64,000 bases of DNA from Thermoplasmatota archaeon (GCA_028279595.1 JANQNK010000019.1:1-64000), one strand, 5' to 3'. Numbered from the stretch's first letter, positions 48,684 to 59,552 are shown. Notes: a model not told the origin generated them from the letters alone. Numbers and translations are program-made.

Positions 48684-49766
48684 ATGCCCGAGCTCCGCTG
48701 GAAGAACATGAAGATCGCCCACGGAAAGCCCCCGATGGGATGCGTCCAATGCGAGAAGGGAGCGAAGATGGTACTGCTCGCGACCGGCCTCTGCGACGTC
48801 GGTTGTTGGTACTGTCCCTTGTCGGCGAGGAAGCTCGGGAACGACGTCGCTTTCGCCAACGAACTCCAGGTCGAACCCGAAGACAAGGACTCCATCATCA
48901 GGGAGGCAAGGATGGTCGACGCTCTGGGGACCGGCATCACAGGAGGAGACCCTGCTGTGGTGCTCGACAGGACCGTCGATTACATCTCGACCCTGAAGTC
49001 AGGGTTCGGGGACTCCCATCACGTTCATCTATACACGGGAACTCCGCTCGGTCCGGCTCAGCTCGACAAGCTGAGCGAAGCGGGATTGGACGAGGTCAGG
49101 TTCCATCCCAAACCCGCAGGCTGGAAGGACCTGCCCGAACCTCACAGAAGGGCTGCATCCGATGCGATGGACCGGGGTATCGTCACCGGCTTCGAGATAC
49201 CGGCCATTCCCGGGACTAAGAAGGACATCCTTGCGTTGGTGGACACTCTCGAGGCCATGGAGGTAGCGTTCATCAACCTCAATGAACTGGAGTACTCGGA
49301 GACGAACTGGGACGCCATGCAGGAGAGGGAGCACACTTGGCGGACCGACACCTCGAACGCCATCAGGGGCAGCGAGAAGGTCGCGGTCCAGGTCGTCACC
49401 TTCGCACACGACGCAGACCTCAACATGACCGTCCATTTCTGCAGTTCCGCCTACAAGGACGGCGTTCAGCTCAGGAACCGGCTCAGAAGGAGGGCGAAGA
49501 ACGTCGCCTGCGCAAGGGACGTTATCACAACCGACGGCACGATCATGAAGGGGATCGTCGAGACCAACGACCCCGAGAAGGTCATGAAGAACATCGTGGA
49601 ACTGTTCGAGGTGCCGAAGGAAATGGTCGGAGTGAACGAGGGAAGGGTCGAGATCGCGCCCTGGATACTCGAGGAGATAGCCTCCAGGATCGAGGAGAAG
49701 GCGTTCATCATCGAGGTCTACCCGACCGAGGACAGGCTCGAGGTCGAAAGGGCCCCATTGAACTGA
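48684..49766 (+). CDS. Radical SAM protein of the COG2108 type
   Basis: 360 residues. The cluster motif CDVGCWYC (Cys37, 41, 44; CxxxCxxC) binds the [4Fe-4S] that cleaves S-adenosylmethionine; TGGDP and a partial TIM barrel follow. Two more Cys (CVQC, 20-23) precede the motif, and CSSAYKDGVQLRNRLRRRAKN lies in the C-terminal part, as in archaeal proteins related to pyruvate formate-lyase activating enzyme. Substrate unknown. TTTTTTATAC (48651-48660) lies 27 bases before the ATG: leaderless. It diverges from tRNA-Met across a shared promoter interval. Confidence 0.88.
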   Translation: MPELRWKNMKIAHGKPPMGCVQCEKGAKMVLLATGLCDVGCWYCPLSARKLGNDVAFANELQVEPEDKDSIIREARMVDALGTGITGGDPAVVLDRTVDYISTLKSGFGDSHHVHLYTGTPLGPAQLDKLSEAGLDEVRFHPKPAGWKDLPEPHRRAASDAMDRGIVTGFEIPAIPGTKKDILALVDTLEAMEVAFINLNELEYSETNWDAMQEREHTWRTDTSNAIRGSEKVAVQVVTFAHDADLNMTVHFCSSAYKDGVQLRNRLRRRAKNVACARDVITTDGTIMKGIVETNDPEKVMKNIVELFEVPKEMVGVNEGRVEIAPWILEEIASRIEEKAFIIEVYPTEDRLEVERAPLN

Positions 49767-49816
49767 ATCAATCAATACTGGGGGGCTAGTTCGTCATCTC
49801 AAAGCAAAGGTGGCCT

Positions 49817-49836
49817 CTAACGTGCTTATTTTCACG
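49817..49836. terminator. Stem-loop between convergent genes
   Basis: AACGTG-CTTATTTT-CACGTT between the radical SAM and deacetylase-fold genes. Confidence 0.4.
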
Positions 49837-49837
49837 T

Positions 49838-50890
49838 TTAAAGCAGGTCCCAGCGGCCTTTCAGGTTCTCGGCGACCTCGTCGAGCATCTTTTCGTTCTC
49901 TTCGTGGACCAGTTCACCGGGGAACCTCGGATGTCCCTCGTAGGCGCCTTCATCGAAGGGCACCGTCAGGTCGATTCCGGTAGCACCCGACCATATCTGA
50001 AGCCATCCCGGGACGGCATGGTCCCCGTACCCCGAGATCGGCAGGTCGACCAGGGGGGCATCGACCCCCTTTGCCATCTCCCGAATGGCTCCGCCCATCC
50101 ATCGGAACCCCGTCATGGACATGCCGAGCGCGGTCAGCTGGTCCCTGTAATGGGGGTCAGCACCGCCGTTCCTGATCATCATGTCCGGATCGAACTGCTC
50201 GACGATGGGCCGAACGGCCCGTTCGAAGGCCATCTCATAGTCCTGGTCCCTCGAGAAGGGGAACATCGGTATGTTCACCGTGAATCCTGTACCATCGCCG
50301 TCGCCGGTCTCGTGGGCGAAGCCCCTTCCGGGATACAGCGTCCTTGGATGCTGGTGCAGGGAGAGGAAGAGCACGTCCATCGAACGGTAGAAGATGTCCA
50401 TGGTACCGTTGCCCTGGTGGGCGTCTGTGTCGATGATCATGACCTTCCTGGCCCCAGATCCGAGAGCGTGGTCCGCAGCGACTGCAACGTCGTTGTAGAT
50501 GCAGAAGCCCTCCCCGTAATCGACGCCGGCGTGATGGAATCCGCCCGTGCACAGAACGACGTCCTCACCGCCCAATGCGAGGTCGACCGCCTTCACCGCG
50601 CCACCGACGACTGCCTTGGCCGCATCGGGCGTCCCCGGTGCCACCCACGTGTCCATCGACAGGTGGCCCGACCTCTTCTCGAGACGCAGGACCTTCTCGA
50701 TGTAGTCAGGGGAATGGACGGCAAGCAGCAGATCGTCAGAGGCCGGTTCCGAGGCCACGACGTCGATCGATCCATCGTCGATATGAGGCTGCAGGTACTC
50801 CCTGAGGTCGCTCACGTTCGCCGCCCTGAACGGGTGCTTCCCGAAATCGTAATTGGCCATTCCTGGATTGTAGACGAAGGGGACCGGCAT
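49838..50890 (-). CDS. Histone deacetylase superfamily protein (AcuC/acetylpolyamine amidohydrolase-like)
   Basis: 350-residue arginase/deacetylase-fold hydrolase. Zinc ligands and general bases are in place: GGFHHAG with paired His, IIDTDAHQGNGT with Asp and His ligands, NGGADPHYRDQLTALGMS with the second Asp, and ISGYG where the transition-state Tyr sits. Candidate substrates are acetylated polyamines, lysines or other N-acyl amines; archaeal chromatin protein deacetylation is possible but unproven. The C-terminal about 60 residues extend the usual core. Confidence 0.92.
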   Translation of the reverse strand: MPVPFVYNPGMANYDFGKHPFRAANVSDLREYLQPHIDDGSIDVVASEPASDDLLLAVHSPDYIEKVLRLEKRSGHLSMDTWVAPGTPDAAKAVVGGAVKAVDLALGGEDVVLCTGGFHHAGVDYGEGFCIYNDVAVAADHALGSGARKVMIIDTDAHQGNGTMDIFYRSMDVLFLSLHQHPRTLYPGRGFAHETGDGDGTGFTVNIPMFPFSRDQDYEMAFERAVRPIVEQFDPDMMIRNGGADPHYRDQLTALGMSMTGFRWMGGAIREMAKGVDAPLVDLPISGYGDHAVPGWLQIWSGATGIDLTVPFDEGAYEGHPRFPGELVHEENEKMLDEVAENLKGRWDLL

Positions 50891-51020
50891 ATCCGGATAT
50901 CGTCATCCACGAATTAATACCTTCGATTCCGTGGTCAACGCTCACGCTTGACCGGAGAATGAAATTGAAAAAAAAGGGGGGTCGGCGGGGGGTTCCCCGC
51001 CGTTCTTTCCGTGTTCGCAC

Positions 51021-54000
51021 CTACTGCTTCAGGCGCAGGGTCGCGGCACACTTCTCGCACTTGATCTCCAGCGGGCGCTTCGGATCCTTCACGTCGATTA
51101 TGTTGCCGCACTTCGGACACTTCACCTTCACCGGCTTGGCTCCTGCTGGCGGGGCTGCTGCAGCTCCGGCCGCCGCTCCTGCTGCTGCCGCGGGGGCCGC
51201 TCCGGGTGCCGGAGGCGCTCCGGGCTTCGGAGGTTCGCCGGGCTTCCCGGGAGCCGCTGGCGGGGCGCCAGGTGTTCCGGGTGCCGGGGGCGCGCCGGGC
51301 TTCGCCGCGTCCTTCGCGGGCTCCTTGGCGGCCTCCTTCGGTTGGTCCTTCTTACGCCTGCCGCCGAAGAGCAGCATGCCGATCAGTATACCGAGTATCA
51401 GACCGCCCGCGAGCGATCCGCCGACGTACATCATCAGGTCTCCCGATGCGAGCTCGTCCGTCTTCTCGTCGAAGGTGTAGTCCTTCTTCACGTTGATCTC
51501 GATCGGCTGGGCGCCGGTGGTCTGGATCCGGATGCTCTGCTTGCCGTCCCCGACATTGTCCCAATCGAAGGTCAGGTCCTCGAACCTGTCCGCACCGAGC
51601 TCCTCGATCGTGAAGGTGTCCTTGACGGTGCTGCCGATGAGGAACTTGACCTCCAGGTCCGCTATCGGACCGGAGCCGTTGTTCCACACACGGACCTCGA
51701 CGACCACATCGTCACCCTTCTCGACCGAACTCGGGCTCGTGTCGAGCTTGATGTCGTGCTTCGAGATGCGGATGTCGGCCGCGAGGACCGTGACCACGAA
51801 GGTCTCGGTCTGGGAAGTTCCGCCCTCGGAGGAGGACACGCGGATCTGGAAGGAGAGTGTACCCTCCCTCGCATCCTCGTCGGCCGTCAGCTCCATCTCG
51901 ACGACCTCCTCACCATCAGGATCGATCTGGAACGTTGCCGGATCTCCCTTGTTCGCGAAGTCGACGTCCAGGTCAGCGGACATTCCCAGCGTCTGCAGCT
52001 TGAAGGTGTCCTCGAAGTTACCCTCGTTGTGGATGGTTATCGGCACCTCGACGAGGTCCTGCTTGTCGAGTCCGGTCGGATCTATCTCGGCGGTGGTGAT
52101 GTCGATGGTCAACTCGAACCCTGCCACCTTCTCCACCTCGAGGGTCACGTTCTGCCAGACCCTCGCCTGGGTGTCGCCCGGACCGCCGCCCTTTGACTCT
52201 ATGGCGATCATGTAGGAGTACTTGCCCTCCTCCGCGTCGACAGGTATCGTACCGACGTCGAACTCGAGGAACACCGTGCCGGGCGTTCCCGTCTCCATGT
52301 CCTCGATGGTCAGCGAGGTCCCGGTTCCGGAGATATCCTCGTACTTGAGGCTCACCCAGCTCGTGTCACCGGGTATCAGGTTCGAGTCCTCGAGGTCGGG
52401 TGTCTCGAACACGCGGATCTCGATGTTGTCCGGGTCGTCGCCGGTGTTCTCCACGTCGAACTGTAGTGTCACGTTGTGGTCGTCCTGCTCGGGGCTCACC
52501 TTTGCGGAGGATGTCGAGAACGCCACCGAGATGGAGTACGACTTCTCCTCGACCTCGGTTCTGTAGTCGATGTCGATCCTCTCGTTGGAGTCGATGCTGG
52601 ACGTTATCTGGATCTTCTCCGCGAACTCGTCGATCTCCTTGTCCTGGATGTCGTCCTTGTCCCCGGTGATGATGTAGTCGACGAGCTCCTCGCCTCCCAC
52701 CTTGATGGGCACGTTGATCGACTTGCCCTTCTTCTCGACGCCCTGGGAGTCGATCCACAAGAGGTTTCCGTACTTCAGGTTCTCATCATCGGTCAGCCTT
52801 ACCTTGGCGATGTCCACCTTGTTCCCGTAGTTCGATATCTTGAACGTGTAGGTGGTGTTACCACCAGGTTCCACGGTCGTGTCGTCATCGAGGCGCTCCT
52901 CCTCGAGGTCCGCCTTGGTGTCGATGCCGACGGTCACTGTGAACATTTCCTCCTGGGTGTCGTCCTCTTGAGACTCGACGGTCACCTCGATGTCATAGTC
53001 GCCTGCCGGTACACGCCAGAGCTCGTTCTTCGTGTCGTCGATGTCCATCAGGATGTTGACGGTCAGCTTGGCCTGGTCGTCGATCATTCCGCTGACATCG
53101 AAGCTGTGGCTGATATCGAGGAAGCTGTTGTTGGTGTTGTAGCTCACGGAGTACTTGTCCTCGGAGATACCGGTGTTCCTCACGGTGATGTCGAAGTCTA
53201 CGTCCTCATCCTCCTTGGGATCGGTGATCGTCTGCTTGAGCTGCGCCGGAAGGTCCAGCTCGAACCTGTAGACGTCGATGACCGTGGCGGTTATCTTGTC
53301 GTCAGCGTCTCCGAACGGGAACGTCGAGCCGTCCTCAGCGACGAGAGAGAACTCGAAGGTGATCTCGTTGTCGTCGTCGGCGTCGAACTCGTCGAGGACC
53401 TCGTCGATGTCAGGGGTTATCTGCAGCTTCACGGTGACCTCGGTGTCATGGTTTATGTTGATGTCCTGGAGGCTGGAACCGGATTCCGCACCTCTCGCGA
53501 ACACATACCAGTCGTTCGTCGGGGTCACCTTCGATGCGGAGATGTCGAACGTGTCGTCGCCGTTGCCCTTGTTGATCACGTTGATCTCGAACTCGGTCAT
53601 CTCCTCGACCTTCACATCCTTCTCGTTCTGGTCGATGTTCAGGTCCAGGTTGTAGAACTGCTCGACCGTGAAGTCGAAGTTGATGGTCTCGACGACGGTG
53701 GTGTTCCCGTTCGACAGGACGTCGACGATGAGCCTTGGCGTACCGGCCTCGATGTCCTTTGGCTGGCCCGTCCTGCTCATCGTGATCGTCACGTCGACCT
53801 GACCCGTCCTGTTGGATATCTTCGCTCCGGAGTATCCGGTGGTGGCGAACGATACCTTGCCCGGGAACGGGTTGGAGACCACGTCGACGGTGTATGCATC
53901 GTCCCTCGTTCCAGTGTTCTTTATTCGGAAGTTGAAATCGATCTCGTCCGTGCCCTCGTCGGGGTCGGGGTTCCAGTTGATGTTCACGTCGAGCGGCTGG

Positions 54001-57000
54001 AGCTCGAAGTCGATGGAGAACTCCTCTATGTTGAAGTTCAGGATGAAGGTCCGGACGACGTCGTTGTCGCCACGGGATGTCACTTCGATCTCGACCTCGT
54101 AGGAGCCGGTCTGGATGTCGTTGTCGTTCGCCGGCAGTGTCACCCTCACGTCGATCTCCTCCGACTCGCCCGGCTGGACCTTCTGGCCGCCGTAGTCGAT
54201 GGATACCTGCATCTTCTGAGGGCTCGAGAGCTTGAGGATGGTGTATGTATCCTCCCTCGTACCTTCGTTCTGTATCTCGAAGGCCAGTTCCGCCTCGTCG
54301 GCCGAGTTGGCATCGACGTCTATGTTGTCCTGTGTCTCGACGATCTCGAAGTCGAAGACGGCCTTGAACTCGACGGTCAGGTTGATGTAGTCCTCCTTGT
54401 CCTCGTCCTCGAGCGAGTATCCCTTGATCTGTATCCTGTCGCTCGCGAGGGTGTCATCGCCGTACAGGTCCTCGATGGTGTCCCTGTTCGGTATCCTCAC
54501 GGTCACGTTGACCGTGTGGGTGACACTCGCGTTCTCGAGGATGATGTCGATCTCATCGACGTTCTGCGTGTTCTTGTAGCTGAAGTAGGTGTAGGATGCG
54601 AGCTTACCATCGGACACGAGCAGGTGGACGGTGTCCTCGCCGTTGCCCTTGTTCTCCACGTTGATCTGGAAGGTCAGGTTCTTCTCGAACCGGCCCGTCT
54701 TGGTATCGGCGGGTGACTGTAGGTCCAGGTCGTACAGTGTGTTCACCTTGACGGTGAAGTTGAAGTCCTCGGAGAGATCGGAGTCGCCCTGCGACCTGAC
54801 GCGGAGCACCATGATGTACTCGAGGGACTCTGCGTCGTCCGGTACGTCGATGTCGATCTCGAAGGTCTGGAACGTTCCCTCGTTGACGGTGATCTGGTTC
54901 GCCATGCCGATGGTCCATTCGTCGCCGCCCTCGTTCAGAACGATCTGCAGGCCGTAGGTGTCATCGTCGTTCCCCTCGTTCTCGAGGGTGATCTCGAATG
55001 TGACGTTGTCGCCCGCGTCGACCTCCTTCCTCTCGTCGCCGGTCACCCGGAACTTGTAGAACTGGTCGACGTCGATGTTGAGCTCGATCGAGTCGGTCTT
55101 CGTCTCGTCGCCTATCGACTGTACGGTCATGTTGATGTAGTGGGGTCCTGTCTCGATGTTCTCGCCGGATATCTTCTCCGGGACCGGAATTGTCAGGTAG
55201 ACAAGGACAAGCTGTTCTGGATCGAGCGGCCCGATCTCCGTCAGGATGGTCCTGTTAATGTCGTCGTCGTCGAGATCGAACACGTCGGTGGAATTGCCCT
55301 CGAAGGACCATCCCGCCATCTCGTCAGTGAGCTCGAACGAGTAGGTGTCCTCGGCGTCCCCGGTGTTCTTGACACGAACGGTGAAGGTCACCGAGGTTCC
55401 CGGGTCTCCGACGATGGATGTGGTGAACGAATTGATCTCGACATCGAAGGTCTCGTCAATGACGATGGTCAGGTTCATCACCCTGTGGCCGTCATCGTGC
55501 GAGACGTTCAGCTCGACGTAGTAGGTTCCGGGGTCCTCATCCTCGGGAACCTCGACCCAGACGTATGCGAAGTCCTCCTCCTCGGGATCGAGGGTCATCG
55601 AGGACAGGGTCTGACCGCCTCCGTCTGCCTGGCTTCTGATGGACGCCCAATCCTGTTCCGTCCCCTGCTTAGCCAGGGAGAACACGTCGTTGCCGTTGCC
55701 TTCGTTCGATACCTTCACGACGAAGTCGAACTTGTCGCCCGGTTCGACATCCTGGGAAGGCCCGCTCGTGAAGAGCTCGACCTCGTGGAACTGGTCGACG
55801 TTCACTTCGATCACATCTGATGCGATGTCATTTCCCTTTCCATCGGATTCGAACTCGATGTCGATGAAGTAATCGCCTTCCGCTGCGTCATCCATGTCGT
55901 TCGGCAATGTGATGTTGATGCCGAGGATCTCGTTCTCCTCGGGATCGAGCCTGACGCGGGAATCGTTCGCATCGAAGAAGCTGACGTCCCAGTTGGTCGG
56001 TATGTCGCCGAACGTCACGTTGAACGTGTCGGTGTGCGTTCCCTTGTTCGTGATCACTATGGAATAGTTGATCATCTCACCCGGAAGGCCGGACTTCGGA
56101 TTGATCTGGCCGATCTGGACCTCGTACTGGGGCTTGATCGACACGGTGAACATGACCGTATCGGTGACTGTAGGCTCCTTCTGACACGTCACCTTGAGGC
56201 CGATCTCGAAGTAGCCGTCGTTCTGGATCGTCGGGTTGATGTCCTCCCACTCGGGGAGCGTGATGTTCAGGAAGGCGATCTTGTCGTCTCCCGCCTTGAT
56301 GTTCGGGGAGACCGGTTCGTGCGTGGCCCACGACCTGCCCTGTCCGGTCTTGTTGACCCAGAACCTGCTGTCGCCGGTCCCGATGTTGCTGATCTGGAGC
56401 TCGAAGTAGACCGTCTGCTCGGGCTCTACCTCGTCCCACACGTCGGAGCTTGTCAGGAAGAGCTCGTAGACCGGCTCGATCACGATGGTGAAGGTTATCT
56501 CCTTCACGATGTCGTCGGTGTCATCGTAGGCGGTCCCGTTCTCGGATGTGGCCTGGTATGTGATGTTGAACGCTCCCAGGTCGATGTCCTCCTTCTCGGG
56601 GAGGTCCACCCTTATCGTCGACCTGTTGACCATGCCGGCTGTGATCGAGTGGGTGGTGTTGATCAGTGTGACAGTGGCCTCGGTCGGAAGCTCGCTGCTG
56701 ACCTCCTCCATCTCGATCGAGTCAGGTCCAGTGCCCTTGTTCTCCACATTGATGTAGAAGTAGACCGTGTTCTCGGGCTTGGAGCTGACCTGCTCGACAG
56801 GGGTCGTGAGTCCGATGTCGTAGAGCTGGTCCACGACGACGGTAACACCGGCCGTGTTATGGAACACGCTGTTTCCCGGTCCGGTCGTCGCGTTGAAGTT
56901 GATCGCATAGGTATCCTCTGCCGCATCGTCCGGGGGTGTCACTGTGAGGGTCAGGTTCACATTGGAGTTCGCATCGATCTCGGGGTTGCCCTGACTGAAC

Positions 57001-59255
57001 TCGTAGGTCCAATCGACGGCCGGGTTCGAGATCTCGATCTTGATGTTGTCCTCTCCGTTCCCTTCGTTGTGCAGCCGTACCGTGAATGTGATCGCCTCAC
57101 CTGGATCGGCGTGCTGGCTGTCGACACCAGGGATCGTCACCTTGCAGTCGAACACCTGGTTCACGTTGATGCTGACGTCGTAGGTATCGGTCGTCAGAAG
57201 GGTCGCCTTCGATATCGCCTCGACCGTTACCGCGTAGGTGTCGTCGAGCGCGTCCTCGCCGATCTCGATCTCGAGGACTATTATCGTCTCTTCGGCCTCA
57301 TCGAGCACGATGGAGGACGGAGTGAAGGTGTAGAAGTCCCATCCGGTGGGTCTGACCGCATCGAACTCGACGGTCGCCCTGTCGTTCCCGATGTTCTTGA
57401 CCTGAAGGTCCACGTACACGGTGCCTTCGGGGTCGAGGTCGGATGTGGTCGCATTGATCGTTCCGGTCATGATGTCGAAGTCATAGTACTGGTCGACAGT
57501 GACCGTGAAGACCAAGGGGGCGGAATAACTGCTGTCGCCCATCTGGGCCCGAACCGTCCACTGGTAGTCGCCTGCGGTGTACTCGACCGGTACCTTAACC
57601 GAGAACTGGATCTCGGCCGATTCGTCCGGGTCCAACTCGATGCTGGTCGGGCTGAAGGTTATCGAGCCCCAGCCGGTGGAATCCTCGTCGACGTATTCGA
57701 ACGTAAAGGTATCCTGCCTGTTACCATCATTGGTGATGGTGAAGTTGAATCCGATCACCTTCGCCTGGTTCTGGATGTCCACTGCCTTGTTCGCCTCACC
57801 GTAGGTCCCTATCTCGACTCCGTAGTCCTGATCGACCTCGACAGCTAGGGCGAGCGGGATCGATGATACCGACTCGTCACCAGTGGATGTCGCGTTGCAA
57901 TACACGTTGTGGGGTCCATAGGACGCATCCTCGTGCACGTAAACACGCAGGGTGAGGGTGTCCTGCGAGTTTCCTGCGACCGTGAGGGTGGCCGACGGAT
58001 CGAAGTTGAATCCCCAATCCTCGGGTACTTGGGCGAGCATGCTGAACGTGTCCTCGCCGTTCCCGTCGTTCACCACTGTAATGGTGGCGTTGCCCCATTC
58101 GCCTGGCATGATCTTTCCAGAAGGAGCGGTACCTTCGAGATGCACGTCGAATATCTGGTCCACCTCGGTGGATAGGACGATCGAGGTATTGGTGCCCTTT
58201 CCAACCTCCGGCACGATCACGACTGTCGTGTCGATCGTGGTATCCGCGAGTGCATCGTCGTCAGGCTGGACCTTGACGTTGATCACCCTTTCGTCGCTCT
58301 CGTCCAGGGTGAACGACGACGGGTTGATCGAAAAGGTCCATGGTGAGATGTCCTCGACGATGGTGACATCGAAGTCGACCCTTACATTCCCGGAATTGTT
58401 GAATGTGAGGTTGTACTCGATCCACTCGTTGGGAAGGCCGTTCTTCGCCGCATCGTCCACCGTGATGGAATATGTGTAATCCTCGTTCACGGTGATGTTG
58501 ATCTGTGCGGTCTCGGAGTCGCTGCCCTGAACCGATTCAGCGTTGAATATCAACGAATACTTCTTGGCCGTCGCGTACCGGCCGATCGTAACCTGGACAG
58601 GTACTGGCTTCGACGCTCCGGCTGCCAGCGAGTGGAGCTCGCCGAATGTGGTCGTAAGGTCTCCCGGGGTCTGGGTCAGGTTGATCTGGATCTGATCGTC
58701 ACCGTTCCCGTAGTTGAAGATCCTCAGATTGAAGGAGACATCTTCCGATACGTTCCCGAACCTGCTGTCCGATCCGATGACGACGATGTCGACATCGTCC
58801 TCGAAGAGGATGTCGGTCCTGAAGTATATCGGAGCCTCCTCTGTACCATTAGTATTTGTTATGGTCACGTAAGTCTCCTCGTAATCACCGACCTCTGCGT
58901 CAGCAGGGGCTGTGATCTTCACGGAGGTGTACTTCCAACCGGAGTTGGTCACGTGCCAGCTGGATACACCGCCGACGAACTCGTTGGACCAATCCGTGGT
59001 CGGAGTGCTGAGTGAAAGACTGATATCCGTCTCATATGGAGACGAACCGTCCTTCGTCAATCGCACACCCACCTGGTATGTCACCGACTTGTTGGCTTCG
59101 ACTTCCTTGTTGGCGCTGTCGACCGACGTAGCGTCGTTATCGACGTCAGCAACAGCGTTCCCGGTGGTCATCATCAGGAACACGAATCCAACAACTAACA
59201 ATCCTGCGAGCACCAAGAGTGCTCGTGTTCTCCCGTTTTTCTGGGCAAACATCAA
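51021..59255 (-). CDS. Giant surface protein: tandem NEW3/CARDB-like Ig domains, membrane anchor, cytoplasmic zinc ribbon (2744 aa)
   Basis: N-terminal signal (about residues 10-36), then more than 2500 residues of repeated Ig-like modules of about 100-130 residues; each contains versions of N-x-G-N-x-x-D-x-F/I (for example NVGNDRATVEF, NEGNGEDNIKI, NKGNGDDTFDI) and L-D-P-x-E, the NEW3/CARDB pattern, about 20 copies. The modules are followed by one transmembrane helix (MYVGGSLAGGLILGILIGML), a basic stop RRKK, a Pro/Ala/Gly linker of about 85 residues, and a zinc ribbon CPKCGN ... CEKCAATLRL. So a very long stalk outside is coupled to a cysteine module inside. A TATA element GTTTATATTC lies at 59287-59297. 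Role (surface layer, adhesion or signal) unknown. Confidence 0.85.
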   Translation of the reverse strand: MMFAQKNGRTRALLVLAGLLVVGFVFLMMTTGNAVADVDNDATSVDSANKEVEANKSVTYQVGVRLTKDGSSPYETDISLSLSTPTTDWSNEFVGGVSSWHVTNSGWKYTSVKITAPADAEVGDYEETYVTITNTNGTEEAPIYFRTDILFEDDVDIVVIGSDSRFGNVSEDVSFNLRIFNYGNGDDQIQINLTQTPGDLTTTFGELHSLAAGASKPVPVQVTIGRYATAKKYSLIFNAESVQGSDSETAQINITVNEDYTYSITVDDAAKNGLPNEWIEYNLTFNNSGNVRVDFDVTIVEDISPWTFSINPSSFTLDESDERVINVKVQPDDDALADTTIDTTVVIVPEVGKGTNTSIVLSTEVDQIFDVHLEGTAPSGKIMPGEWGNATITVVNDGNGEDTFSMLAQVPEDWGFNFDPSATLTVAGNSQDTLTLRVYVHEDASYGPHNVYCNATSTGDESVSSIPLALAVEVDQDYGVEIGTYGEANKAVDIQNQAKVIGFNFTITNDGNRQDTFTFEYVDEDSTGWGSITFSPTSIELDPDESAEIQFSVKVPVEYTAGDYQWTVRAQMGDSSYSAPLVFTVTVDQYYDFDIMTGTINATTSDLDPEGTVYVDLQVKNIGNDRATVEFDAVRPTGWDFYTFTPSSIVLDEAEETIIVLEIEIGEDALDDTYAVTVEAISKATLLTTDTYDVSINVNQVFDCKVTIPGVDSQHADPGEAITFTVRLHNEGNGEDNIKIEISNPAVDWTYEFSQGNPEIDANSNVNLTLTVTPPDDAAEDTYAINFNATTGPGNSVFHNTAGVTVVVDQLYDIGLTTPVEQVSSKPENTVYFYINVENKGTGPDSIEMEEVSSELPTEATVTLINTTHSITAGMVNRSTIRVDLPEKEDIDLGAFNITYQATSENGTAYDDTDDIVKEITFTIVIEPVYELFLTSSDVWDEVEPEQTVYFELQISNIGTGDSRFWVNKTGQGRSWATHEPVSPNIKAGDDKIAFLNITLPEWEDINPTIQNDGYFEIGLKVTCQKEPTVTDTVMFTVSIKPQYEVQIGQINPKSGLPGEMINYSIVITNKGTHTDTFNVTFGDIPTNWDVSFFDANDSRVRLDPEENEILGINITLPNDMDDAAEGDYFIDIEFESDGKGNDIASDVIEVNVDQFHEVELFTSGPSQDVEPGDKFDFVVKVSNEGNGNDVFSLAKQGTEQDWASIRSQADGGGQTLSSMTLDPEEEDFAYVWVEVPEDEDPGTYYVELNVSHDDGHRVMNLTIVIDETFDVEINSFTTSIVGDPGTSVTFTVRVKNTGDAEDTYSFELTDEMAGWSFEGNSTDVFDLDDDDINRTILTEIGPLDPEQLVLVYLTIPVPEKISGENIETGPHYINMTVQSIGDETKTDSIELNIDVDQFYKFRVTGDERKEVDAGDNVTFEITLENEGNDDDTYGLQIVLNEGGDEWTIGMANQITVNEGTFQTFEIDIDVPDDAESLEYIMVLRVRSQGDSDLSEDFNFTVKVNTLYDLDLQSPADTKTGRFEKNLTFQINVENKGNGEDTVHLLVSDGKLASYTYFSYKNTQNVDEIDIILENASVTHTVNVTVRIPNRDTIEDLYGDDTLASDRIQIKGYSLEDEDKEDYINLTVEFKAVFDFEIVETQDNIDVDANSADEAELAFEIQNEGTREDTYTILKLSSPQKMQVSIDYGGQKVQPGESEEIDVRVTLPANDNDIQTGSYEVEIEVTSRGDNDVVRTFILNFNIEEFSIDFELQPLDVNINWNPDPDEGTDEIDFNFRIKNTGTRDDAYTVDVVSNPFPGKVSFATTGYSGAKISNRTGQVDVTITMSRTGQPKDIEAGTPRLIVDVLSNGNTTVVETINFDFTVEQFYNLDLNIDQNEKDVKVEEMTEFEINVINKGNGDDTFDISASKVTPTNDWYVFARGAESGSSLQDININHDTEVTVKLQITPDIDEVLDEFDADDDNEITFEFSLVAEDGSTFPFGDADDKITATVIDVYRFELDLPAQLKQTITDPKEDEDVDFDITVRNTGISEDKYSVSYNTNNSFLDISHSFDVSGMIDDQAKLTVNILMDIDDTKNELWRVPAGDYDIEVTVESQEDDTQEEMFTVTVGIDTKADLEEERLDDDTTVEPGGNTTYTFKISNYGNKVDIAKVRLTDDENLKYGNLLWIDSQGVEKKGKSINVPIKVGGEELVDYIITGDKDDIQDKEIDEFAEKIQITSSIDSNERIDIDYRTEVEEKSYSISVAFSTSSAKVSPEQDDHNVTLQFDVENTGDDPDNIEIRVFETPDLEDSNLIPGDTSWVSLKYEDISGTGTSLTIEDMETGTPGTVFLEFDVGTIPVDAEEGKYSYMIAIESKGGGPGDTQARVWQNVTLEVEKVAGFELTIDITTAEIDPTGLDKQDLVEVPITIHNEGNFEDTFKLQTLGMSADLDVDFANKGDPATFQIDPDGEEVVEMELTADEDAREGTLSFQIRVSSSEGGTSQTETFVVTVLAADIRISKHDIKLDTSPSSVEKGDDVVVEVRVWNNGSGPIADLEVKFLIGSTVKDTFTIEELGADRFEDLTFDWDNVGDGKQSIRIQTTGAQPIEINVKKDYTFDEKTDELASGDLMMYVGGSLAGGLILGILIGMLLFGGRRKKDQPKEAAKEPAKDAAKPGAPPAPGTPGAPPAAPGKPGEPPKPGAPPAPGAAPAAAAGAAAGAAAAPPAGAKPVKVKCPKCGNIIDVKDPKRPLEIKCEKCAATLRLKQ

Positions 59256-59552
59256 TATCCCTCAGCCCTCAACTAAATACACACCGAATATAAACGTTGT
59301 GGTTAACATGTCACAACAATTTAAAGTTCTAATTAAATAATTAAAGAATTAATTATGAATAGATTGGTTAATAACCTTTATATTATTTTACTATTTTTTT
59401 ATATTTCTCTTAATTTTCCACGATTTTAGGCGATTTTCGGGGTTGAAATCGGCCCGATTTCGGGCCCTTTTTCGGATGTCTGTCTACCCCCAAGGTGTTG
59501 TGGTGTTTCTGAATAAGAGACAGATGTCCGTTAATTGACGAATTCCAAGCCG

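Noticed and set aside
52476-54716. 746-residue open frame on the + strand inside the giant surface-protein gene
   Set aside because: Antisense shadow: the sequence is Val/Asp/Arg/Leu-rich without domain structure, and the opposite frame has repeated Ig-like modules. The same holds for 56034-57848, 51342-52196 and 22872-23867.
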